Under the pieces are notes generated by a model. That model made no database searches, was not told where the DNA came from, and saw only the letters and a list, made by a program, of their open reading frames with translations. Positions 1 through 5,241 of a stretch of 5,530 nucleotides of DNA are shown piece after piece (the stretch's first letter is position 1; each line of letters begins with the position of its first letter). The position numbers and the translations under genes are program-made. This DNA is from Methanosarcinales archaeon (GTDB lineage: Archaea; Halobacteriota; Methanosarcinia; Methanosarcinales; Methanocomedenaceae), in NCBI GenBank assembly GCA_030666885.1, contig DAOUWY010000146.1, positions 1-5,530 on the forward strand, read 5' to 3'.

Positions 1-195
1 AATCCATGTCGATTGTGAAGATCGTCTACAGGGATATCTCCCCGTTTTTCAAGGTCAAGGGTTTTTAATTGGTTGATGGTAAACCAGTTAGGGGCTGAGT
101 TTTTCTGGAGGGATTCGTATAAGTACGGGGTTGATGTGGTTATTGCTGATGTGAAAGTGGTTCCTGTGGAGATAAGGGTCGGGAAGATTGTATAG
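1..195 (+). pseudogene. Remnant of a DUF4143-type AAA ATPase, internally deleted
   Basis: Two short pieces in different frames resemble the archaeal AAA+ ATPase family with a C-terminal DUF4143 domain (COG1373-like). The first (frame starting at 3, ending in TAA at 66-68) reads VKIVYRDISPFFKVKGF, like the segment following the ATPase domain. The second (about 76-195, frame 1, ending in TAG at 193-195) reads GAEFFWRDSYKYGVDVVIAD and then PVEIRVGKIV, like the nuclease-fold-like C-terminal region with its FWRD, VD and PVE(I/V)K motifs. Intact members have well over 100 residues between these pieces, so the gene has lost its middle and changed frame; the 5' part is outside the window. The final motif has R where K is usual, and the protein stops shortly after it. 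Family identity is from memory of motifs, not a search. The fragment is surely non-functional as it stands. Confidence 0.55.
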
Positions 196-300
196 AGTTG
201 ACTTTACACTAGCCAGCGCCCGCAGAGCCTTGGTAGCCACTCGAGGACCAGGATTGATTACCGCACTACCTTTTTTCTCCCTCTGAACCGCCCCATCATC
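196..300 (-). other. Gene-free stretch with an unassigned open frame
   Basis: No gene is recognised here. On the minus strand the frame is open from just after the TGA at 301-303 down to about position 91. Its first part reads DDGAVQREKKGSAVINPGPR and continues with VATKALRALASVKS, which has a protein-like composition, including Lys/Arg/Ala-rich segments. It is in the same frame as the peptide readable through repeat A, from which it is separated by that TGA. No start codon, ribosome binding site or recognised domain is seen. It could be the tail of an old decayed gene that also included repeat A, or chance. Confidence 0.2.
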
Positions 301-435
301 TCATGCACCCACAGTACGGCCCGCACTCAGGACAATGTTAAGTGCAGCATAAGCCAGTGCTTTGACGCTGGATTGCAATGTTTGTGCATGTCGGGTTGGT
401 GCCGCCGCCAGCAGTAAAAATATATAATCTAAGTA
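286..435. repeat. Repeat A, left copy of a diverged direct repeat
   Basis: Positions 291-380 align without gaps to 1321-1410, with 15 differences in 90 bases (about 83% identity). A 9-base insertion at about 391-399 follows, then 401-428 aligns to 1422-1449 with 5 differences in 28. Similarity fades left of 286 and right of about 435. Differences fall evenly over the three codon positions of the minus-strand frame, so nothing points to selection on a protein, although both copies can be read as similar peptides with a shared AAL and SAG..VGA ending before a stop. The right end holds an AT-rich AAAATATATAAT block resembling an archaeal TATA box in either direction. Internally, CCGCACT at 321-327 faces AGTGCAG at 341-347, a stem with one wobble pair if transcribed on the minus strand. 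It may be a decayed mobile element, a duplicated gene end or a small RNA. Confidence 0.75.
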
Positions 436-595
436 TTAATTTACATCGAACTTACACGAACTCACCTTGGAGAGTTTGTATCAGTTCGCGACTACAAGTT
501 GGGTGCTAATTTTTGAATAAGACCTGACTCCCTTCCCGCCACTTGGCCCGTTGCCCGTATCGGCGCAGCCTGTGCTTATCCGGCAAAACAGCAGC
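436..595. other. Intergenic stretch, no recognised gene
   Basis: This 160-base stretch separates repeat A from the end of the small-gene pair. On the minus strand the frame of the broken downstream gene stays open for 29 codons after its TAA stop, to a TAG at 506-508, reading a basic peptide with DKHRLRRYGQRAKWREGSQ. On the plus strand a short frame ending at 513-515 reads HLGEFVSVRDYKLGANF. Neither has a start, a ribosome site or a recognised family. GAACT occurs twice, ten bases apart, at 449-463. The GC content rises noticeably between about 535 and 585 compared with the AT-rich flanks. No convincing terminator or tRNA fold is seen. Confidence 0.3.
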
Positions 596-943
596 TTAAA
601 CCAATCCCTCTCTTAACAATATCTCAAACACATCATCAAGGAACTCTTCTGGTGTAACAGCTTTTCCTGCCTTACCTGCCGTTTCATGTAGATCCTGGTT
701 CTTAAAAGGATGACGGTGCCACTTACCTCCAACACAGTCCCCGCCGTACAACCTGCGCTCCCATCCCACAACTACATAATTGGTAGTGCCGGTAATCTGG
801 TGAAAATAGAACTGGACAAAGATGTTTTCCGATATCTCAACTCGTGCTTTGACAGCATTATCAGTCCTAACCAGGATTCAAAGAGGTACTATATACTTTG
901 AAGCTGCTTCTTCAAGTGCTTCAATAAAATCAACGAGTTTCAT
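596..943 (-). pseudogene. Small gene with one in-frame TGA, possible toxin partner
   Basis: From ATG at 943-941 to TAA at 598-596 there are 115 codons in a single frame, interrupted only by TGA at 880-878 (codon 22). Before the stop it reads MKLVDFIEALEEAASKYIVPL. After it comes a coherent small domain: strand-rich VKARVEISENIFVQFYFHQ, then NYVVVGWERRLYGGDC, the conserved-looking GGKWHRHPF (about residues 72-80), and a C-terminal helix TPEEFLDDVFEILLREGL. The His-x-His-Pro ending and size recall the DUF6516/TumE-like small toxins, but this is a loose resemblance and not a firm assignment. The start overlaps the stop of the upstream gene as ATGA, indicating translational coupling. With standard decoding the product would be only 21 residues, so the gene is probably newly inactivated; a sequencing error is the main alternative. 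No frameshift or other damage is visible, which suggests the stop is recent. Confidence 0.65.
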
Positions 944-1251
944 GTATATTTTGCAATTTTCTTGAATTCATTGTTGATAGTATCAATACCATCAAGCGCA
1001 AGTTCCCAATCACAAAAATCTTCTTCAACTTCAAAAGAACGGCCGGATTCTTCAACCGTCTTCTTACTTTTAAATTCCTCGAAAGACATGTTGTATTTAT
1101 TATGTAACTTATTTTCCATCAACCTGTACTCGGCAAGCCTCCTGCGCAACTCGTGGATTACAAGTTGCATGGTTCCCTCTTCAGGATTGCTCTTAAATAT
1201 GTGCTTATATATTCCCTGGAACTCGTTGGGTAATTTAACAGATACAGGCAT
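940..1251 (-). CDS. Small hypothetical protein, possible antitoxin of a two-gene unit
   Basis: An intact 103-residue protein beginning MPVSVKLPNEFQGIYKHIFK. It is soluble, highly charged and probably helical: a helix with LVIHELRRRLAEYRLMENK at about residues 30-48, a second one around NKYNMSFEEFKSKK (51-64), and an acidic C-terminal half with FEVEEDFCDWELALDGIDTI (73-92). There is no signal peptide or membrane segment. The VSVKLP opening resembles the N-termini of small DNA-binding antitoxins, but no ribbon-helix-helix or other named domain can be assigned with confidence. It overlaps the next gene by four bases (ATGA at 943-940), the usual arrangement of an antitoxin followed by its toxin. 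There is no clear Shine-Dalgarno sequence before the ATG; a TATA-like box about 30 bases upstream suggests a leaderless or nearly leaderless transcript. The opposite-strand frame over the same bases is a shadow. The function is inferred from arrangement only. Confidence 0.75.
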   Translation of the reverse strand: MPVSVKLPNEFQGIYKHIFKSNPEEGTMQLVIHELRRRLAEYRLMENKLHNKYNMSFEEFKSKKTVEESGRSFEVEEDFCDWELALDGIDTINNEFKKIAKYT

Positions 1252-1276
1252 TTTAAATCACTAATAATCACTTGGT

Positions 1277-1288
1277 CTTATAACGTTA
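1277..1288 (-). promoter_or_regulatory. TATA-like box and 8-bp palindrome before the small-gene pair
   Basis: Read on the minus strand, CGTTATAAG (1285-1277) resembles an archaeal TATA box and its centre lies about 30 bases before the ATG at 1251, which would place transcription start within a few bases of the start codon. It overlaps the perfect palindrome TAACGTTA (1281-1288), a possible operator for autoregulation. Both are short and AT-rich, so chance is possible. Confidence 0.4.
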
Positions 1289-1315
1289 ATAGTTTTCTCA
1301 ATAATTCAATGTTAC

Positions 1316-1455
1316 AACCACCCTATCATCTTATGCACCTACAGGAAGGCCCGCACTCGGGATGATGATAAGTGCGGCAAAGGCCAGGGCTTTGATGCTG
1401 GATTGCACTGTTTGGGTTTGTGCTGCCGCTGACAGTGAAAATATATAATTTATGT
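1316..1455. repeat. Repeat B, right copy of the diverged direct repeat
   Basis: This is the partner of the copy at 286-435, in the same orientation and about 1.03 kb away, lacking the 9-base insertion. It contains a perfect 7-bp inverted repeat, CCGCACT (1351-1357) and AGTGCGG (1371-1377), around a 13-base loop. The AT-rich block AAAATATATAATT at its right end (1438-1450) is shared with copy A. A 51-codon minus-strand frame (ATG at 1486, TAA at 1331-1333) can be read through it, but copy A has no matching start and the two do not show codon-position bias. The repeat starts between the small-gene promoter and the truncated marker-8-like gene, so it marks the junction where that gene was lost. 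Confidence 0.75.
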
Positions 1456-1484
1456 GATGTTGAGAACCACATAGTGCATAAAGC

Positions 1485-1559
1485 ATATTTTCCCTTCTCG
1501 ACCACAACCCTGGTCTTTCCTAATGCCTCCATCACATGCCTGTCTTTTTTTCGGACCAT
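1485..1559 (-). pseudogene. N-terminal stub resembling methanogenesis marker 8 (DUF2099)
   Basis: From ATG at 1559 the frame reads MVRKKDRHVMEALGKTRVVV and EKGK, matching my recollection of the start of DUF2099/methanogenesis marker 8 proteins (HVMEALGKTRVVV.(D/N/E)GK, normally followed by VVEVGEP and a long conserved domain). After about 24 residues the resemblance ends and the frame continues through unrelated bases into repeat B, ending at 1326-1328. A full-length member would be roughly ten times longer, so only a stub remains. It sits 21 bases downstream of the CDF stop codon, with AGGA nine bases before the ATG, so it probably was the second gene of that operon before truncation. Marker 8 is a protein of unclear function confined to methane-metabolising archaea. 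The match is short and unverified; a chance open frame is the alternative. Confidence 0.5.
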
Positions 1560-1580
1560 AATCCAAGTTCCTGGCTCTTA

Positions 1581-2486
1581 TTAATGTTCAACTCCATGAA
1601 TAAGGGGTCTACCGCATTCAATGCTCTCGAACTGGAATGTGGTCTGGGTTATATTAAATTTCCCTGCCATTACATTGTTGATGGCATCGATCAAGGCTAC
1701 GGTTTCACATACCTGTATTTCGCCTACCAGGATATGGGCACTTAAGGCATGTACATTGGAACACACGCTCCACACATGGATATCGTGAATACCTTCCACA
1801 CCCTCAATGGAATTCACTGCCTCAACCAGCTCATTGATGTTAATGTGCCTGGGTGTGGATTCCATCAGGATGTGGAGTGAATCGCGTATGAGCCTGACAG
1901 AACCCAGCAGTATGATTGCCACGATTATGAAACTCAGCACCGGGTCGGCAAGTAAACTCCCGGTGAAAAGGATGATCAGTGCACCTGCAATGACCGCCAA
2001 GCTGCTCAGAGTATCACCCAGCGCATGCAGGTAGGCTCCCTTGACATTCAGGTCGTGGTGACCGTGCAGCCGTGTAGTTACCCAAAGGTTGACCAGCAGA
2101 CCCGCGGCTGCTATTACCAGCATCTCCATTCCCCTGACCTGGGGCGGTTCAAGCAGCCGGAAATATGCTTCCCTTGCAATGAATACCGAGATAATAATTA
2201 ACGTGATACCGTTAATGAGCGCGGAGAATATTTCGAGCCTGTGGTAACCGTAGGTCACTCTGTGACTGGACGGTCTTTTTGCTATTAGGATGGCGGCATA
2301 GGTCAGGACCAGTGCGAACATGTCCATGAACATGTGGGCCGCATCGCTTAACAGGGCAAGGCTGTTGGCATACAGCCCGCCTGCCACCTCAAGTATGAAA
2401 ATGGTTGAAGTGGCGTAGATGGCAAGCTTAAGATTCTTTTCTGTCATGTCGGGGCTGTGTTCTGAGCCGTGCTCATGCCCGCTCAT
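1581..2486 (-). CDS. Cation diffusion facilitator (Zn2+/Cd2+-type) transporter
   Basis: A 301-residue membrane protein of the CDF family, close in layout to CzcD/ZitB. These proteins export divalent metals from the cytoplasm in exchange for protons, working as dimers. Visible features: a His-rich cytosolic N-terminus (MSGHEHGSEH); six probable membrane segments between about residues 18 and 200; the metal-site pair in the second segment as SDAAHMFMD (His51 and Asp55) and in the fifth as HALGD (His154 and Asp158), the HxxxD/HxxxD pattern of zinc-selective members; a His-containing loop RLHGHHD before the fifth segment; and a C-terminal cytosolic domain from about 210 with GVEGIHDIHVWSV, the ferredoxin-like metal-sensing dimerisation region. 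Length is normal for the family. It starts at ATG 2486, with a divergent neighbour 75 bases away. No strong ribosome site precedes the ATG. The exact metal cannot be told from sequence alone. Confidence 0.93.
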   Translation of the reverse strand: MSGHEHGSEHSPDMTEKNLKLAIYATSTIFILEVAGGLYANSLALLSDAAHMFMDMFALVLTYAAILIAKRPSSHRVTYGYHRLEIFSALINGITLIIISVFIAREAYFRLLEPPQVRGMEMLVIAAAGLLVNLWVTTRLHGHHDLNVKGAYLHALGDTLSSLAVIAGALIILFTGSLLADPVLSFIIVAIILLGSVRLIRDSLHILMESTPRHININELVEAVNSIEGVEGIHDIHVWSVCSNVHALSAHILVGEIQVCETVALIDAINNVMAGKFNITQTTFQFESIECGRPLIHGVEH

Positions 2487-2527
2487 GGATTAATATATAC
2501 AAGTCCTGGGTAATACTCATTTCCTAA

Positions 2528-2556
2528 GTTTTATAATGAAACAGCACTGTCATTAT
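2528..2556. promoter_or_regulatory. Divergent promoter region with TATA-like box and inverted repeat
   Basis: GTTTTATAA (2528-2536) is a good archaeal TATA box for the plus-strand synthase gene: its centre is about 29 bases before the ATG at 2562, implying a nearly leaderless transcript. Read on the other strand the same bases give TTATAAAAC, which could serve the CDF gene with a leader of about 20 bases. A perfect 7-bp inverted repeat, ATAATGA (2533-2539) and TCATTAT (2550-2556), overlaps this box, and ACAGCACTGT between them is a second short dyad. This arrangement suits a repressor site acting on one or both genes. It is inference from position and symmetry. Confidence 0.45.
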
Positions 2557-2561
2557 CTGTA

Positions 2562-3515
2562 ATGATACGGATAACCACACCCTCCAGGCTGCACATCACC
2601 CTTATCGACCTTAATGCATCCCTGGGCAGGGTGGACGGAGGCGTTGGCCTGACCCTGGACGACCCGTCAATGAAGCTCTCGGCCGAAGAAACAAACGAGG
2701 GTGTGTTTATCACAGGGAGTGGCAATCTTGGGCGCATAAGATCCGCAGCTGAAGCTGTCATCCCTGAAGGTAAAGGCATACATATCACAATCGAGGAGGC
2801 ATACCCTGACCATGTGGGGCTGGGCAGCGGCACCCAGGCCGCACTGGCTGCAGGGTGGGCCGTCAATGTGATGTACGACCTGGGGCTGGGCGTGCGTGAG
2901 GTGGCCGCACTTGTGGGCCGGGGCGGCACGTCAGGCATAGGCGTCGAGTCCTTTGAGCACGGCGGCTTTATCGTGGACGGCGGTCACAGGTTTGCCGATA
3001 AGGGTGCTTTCTCGCCTTCGGCTGCCAGCCGTGTGCCGCCCGGGCCTGTGCTGTTTCGCCATGATTTCCCTGACTGGCCCCTTGTAGTGGCCATACCTGA
3101 CCTGAAAGGGGCCTCGTCCCAGCGCGAAGTGGATATTTTTAAGGAGTACTGCCCCCTGCCGCTGGAGGAGGTACAGGCCGTATCCCATATCATTCTAATG
3201 GAGATGTTGCCCTCACTGGTGGAAGAGGATATGCATGCTTTCGGGGATGCGGTAAACCGCATCCAGGATGTTGGGTTCAAACAACGTGAGTTGGGTTTGC
3301 AGACTGAAGAGGTACGCTGGTGCATGGAGATCATGAGGGAGCAGGGCGCCTACGGTGCTGGTATGAGCTCATTCGGCCCCACAGTATATGCCGTTGCAGA
3401 GGACCCTGGTAATGTTAAGAACGCCGTGTCCGAATACCTGGAATCCACAATAGGGGGCCGGGTGTTTGTTACCAGGGCAAGGAATACGGGTGCAGAAACT
3501 GTTTTTAGTAAATAA
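2562..3515 (+). CDS. mptG: Beta-ribofuranosylaminobenzene 5'-phosphate synthase (methanopterin biosynthesis)
   Basis: A 317-residue soluble enzyme of the GHMP-kinase fold that has been turned to a phosphoribosyl transfer. Beta-RFAP synthase joins PRPP to 4-aminobenzoate (4-hydroxybenzoate has been proposed as the substrate in some methanogens), releasing CO2 and pyrophosphate, the committed step of methanopterin synthesis. Supporting segments: the N-terminal TPSRLHITLIDLN (6-18) with GRVDGGVGL (22-30); the glycine-rich GHMP loop HVGLGSGTQAAL (84-95); RGGTSGIGVESFEHGGFIVD (120-139), very characteristic of this family; and the C-terminal GAGMSSFGPTVYAV (265-278). Length fits the family. ATG 2562 follows a TATA-like box at leaderless spacing. 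Codons are richer in G and C than in the flanking accessory zone, as expected of a native core gene. Its last 11 bases overlap the end of the convergent peptidase gene. Confidence 0.93.
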   Translation: MIRITTPSRLHITLIDLNASLGRVDGGVGLTLDDPSMKLSAEETNEGVFITGSGNLGRIRSAAEAVIPEGKGIHITIEEAYPDHVGLGSGTQAALAAGWAVNVMYDLGLGVREVAALVGRGGTSGIGVESFEHGGFIVDGGHRFADKGAFSPSAASRVPPGPVLFRHDFPDWPLVVAIPDLKGASSQREVDIFKEYCPLPLEEVQAVSHIILMEMLPSLVEEDMHAFGDAVNRIQDVGFKQRELGLQTEEVRWCMEIMREQGAYGAGMSSFGPTVYAVAEDPGNVKNAVSEYLESTIGGRVFVTRARNTGAETVFSK

Positions 3516-5226
3516 TTGGACCTTCTTTGTAACCGACATCATCAAGCCAGTCCTCTGGATAACCGACCTGTTGCATTATCTTATCTTCAGTCGTAATACA
3601 ACCGTCGTTGTACTTGACAATGAGAGTTTCGGAGAGTTTCCACCAGCTCGAAACTACCTCTTCGGTATTGGATTTACAGAAAGAAGTCAGAAAAGTTCGG
3701 CAAAGATTTTCCTGCCCTTTCTTGCAAAGGATTTGTGCGGCCTGATCGACAGCTGATTGAACAACCAAGGCGCCTCCCTCCAGCTCTTTTTGTTTTTCAT
3801 TGATGTCCTTAATCATGTAGCAATATTTGATGGTGGCATAGTTGGCAACAAAGTTGAAAGCCCACCAGGCGCTGTCGCGAGTGAAGTTAACCAGGTTCAT
3901 GGTCTCCACTAATTCAGGCAATTCATTTACTCCTGCATAAAATGGCATCAAACAGGTGGCTGCCGGGCGGTCAAGTCCTATCCAGGAAACACCGCCAACC
4001 GGATCCGGCAAGAAACTTCGTGCCTGGTTGATCCACATCATGCCACATCGATAGATGGACAACGGCCTTTCCCAGGCGCATTTTGGGTGGCACTCGTTCA
4101 AATTGAACGTATCACACCCCTGGTCAGGGCCCTGGTCAGGATTTTTTTCATAACGGGCAGGGTCGCCGAAGGGGCCTGCTGCTCTGCCTTTGGTCAGATC
4201 GAATTCTGTCCCTTCATAGTGATCACGGTAAATTGCGGCGATATCTGCCACTGAAAGTTTTTTATCGGGTATAATCGAAAAAGGGTAGGCTTTTGTGTAA
4301 CCGTCCTCAACCCTGGCCGGTAGGTTTAAAGAAGGTGCTGCTTTGCTCAGGGCGCGCCAGACGCGTCTTAGCGAATAATAGGGATGACTGTATTCTCCCC
4401 AGCTCACTGTTTTGAGCCAGTCCAGCTGACCTTCAGATGGTTTCCACCAACCTTGCTCTTCGCAGACCTTAAAGAGGTTCGCGGAATACATCATATCCAG
4501 TGAATTAACATCCACCTCGCGGATGCGAAACTCATTGGCAGCTACAAAATACCCGTCGTCAGGAACTCTTTGCGCCACCCAGATTCCATCAGTTCCGTCT
4601 TTATCATAACCGCACATCTCCATAACCCAGGCCTCGTCCGGGTCACCAATCAGCAGGGTTTCACCGGTTCCGTAGTAGCCATATTGTTCGATAAGGTCGC
4701 CGATAAGCTCAATTGCTTTGCGCGCTTTTATACATCGTTCCAAAGCTACACGGGAAAGCTCAGCACTGTAAAATATTCTTTTACCAGGGTCGGGGCCGGG
4801 GTGTACTTTAGCGCCGTTTGTGCATTCTCCGATCATGAGCTGGTGCTCGTTCATAATTCCATAACTTGAATCAAAATATGCATAGGTATGCTTAACCTGG
4901 GGAATTTCACCCAAGGGTTTGCTTGGAGGATAATCTTTTGTATCATAACCAGGGCCGCGGGATGTACCGATATAACGACGAAGCTCGGTAGAATTATATT
5001 CACTATTATAACCCAGACTTGCGTTATCATAATAGACAGGCCGTTTAGCTCCATCCGGGTAATCGGCAGCCGGGACATAAATAACTCTTTCATCAGTCAC
5101 ATCATCGTCAGAGTGAGCAACAATGACCGAACCGTCAACCGTTGCTTTTTTCCCGACAATCATCGTTGTACATGCGGATTGCTCAGTGCAAACCGAAGTC
5201 TTATTCTGTATATTTTTCTTAATCAT
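3505..5226 (-). CDS. C69-family dipeptidase (autoprocessed N-terminal nucleophile hydrolase)
   Basis: A peptidase of family C69 (PepD-like), which cleaves dipeptides using an N-terminal cysteine exposed by self-cleavage. The signature ACTTMIVGKKATVDGSVIVA is near the start, with the predicted nucleophile Cys19 when ATG 5226 is used. Other family-typical stretches are FVAANEFRIREVD, FSIIPDKKLSVADIAAIYRD, RPLSIYRCGMMWINQARSFL, VSWIGLDRPAATCLMPFYAG and DSAWWAFNFVANYA. The product is 573 residues, in the range of the longer C69 members. A TTG at 5271 would add 15 residues of Lys/Ser/Gly-rich sequence with no good ribosome site, whereas AAGGA lies four bases before the ATG; the ATG is preferred. 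There is no membrane segment, so it is probably cytoplasmic with a short propeptide. It follows a partial gene on the same strand by about 79 bases. The family is common in bacteria and patchier in archaea, so acquisition by transfer is plausible. Confidence 0.9.
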   Translation of the reverse strand: MIKKNIQNKTSVCTEQSACTTMIVGKKATVDGSVIVAHSDDDVTDERVIYVPAADYPDGAKRPVYYDNASLGYNSEYNSTELRRYIGTSRGPGYDTKDYPPSKPLGEIPQVKHTYAYFDSSYGIMNEHQLMIGECTNGAKVHPGPDPGKRIFYSAELSRVALERCIKARKAIELIGDLIEQYGYYGTGETLLIGDPDEAWVMEMCGYDKDGTDGIWVAQRVPDDGYFVAANEFRIREVDVNSLDMMYSANLFKVCEEQGWWKPSEGQLDWLKTVSWGEYSHPYYSLRRVWRALSKAAPSLNLPARVEDGYTKAYPFSIIPDKKLSVADIAAIYRDHYEGTEFDLTKGRAAGPFGDPARYEKNPDQGPDQGCDTFNLNECHPKCAWERPLSIYRCGMMWINQARSFLPDPVGGVSWIGLDRPAATCLMPFYAGVNELPELVETMNLVNFTRDSAWWAFNFVANYATIKYCYMIKDINEKQKELEGGALVVQSAVDQAAQILCKKGQENLCRTFLTSFCKSNTEEVVSSWWKLSETLIVKYNDGCITTEDKIMQQVGYPEDWLDDVGYKEGPIIY

Positions 5227-5230
5227 GTTA

Positions 5231-5241
5231 TCCTTACTTCC
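5231..5241 (-). promoter_or_regulatory. Ribosome binding site deciding the C69 peptidase start
   Basis: On the minus strand the bases read GGAAGTAAGGATAAC directly before ATG 5226. AAGGA (5235-5231) sits four bases from the ATG, with a second purine block GGAAG (5241-5237) just before it. The alternative TTG at 5271 is preceded by GGGTATTTGCTTGA, with no comparable site at normal spacing. Confidence 0.55.

Noticed and set aside
436..600. tRNA-like stretch (GGCCAAGTGGC on the minus strand)
   Set aside because: No matching T-arm, anticodon stem or acceptor pairing could be found around it.
878..880. TGA as a selenocysteine codon in the small gene
   Set aside because: No known selenoprotein family resembles this gene, the residue is not near a redox motif, and no archaeal SECIS-like element was evident in the short downstream sequence. 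A nonsense mutation or sequencing error is simpler.
710..901. 63-residue plus-strand frame
   Set aside because: It lies wholly opposite the 115-codon minus-strand gene, which reads as a coherent protein apart from one stop.
962..1264. 100-residue plus-strand frame opposite the 103-residue gene
   Set aside because: Ser/Leu-rich composition typical of the reverse complement of a charged helical protein; the opposite strand has coupling to the next gene and a plausible promoter.
1326..1484. Remainder of the 77-residue minus-strand frame as a real protein
   Set aside because: After about residue 24 it enters repeat B in a frame giving Cys/His/Pro-rich text not preserved in repeat A; only the N-terminal stub has a family resemblance.
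2531..3334. Minus-strand frames over the synthase gene
   Set aside because: Ser/Pro/Arg-rich shadows of a GC-rich plus-strand gene whose protein is clearly recognised.
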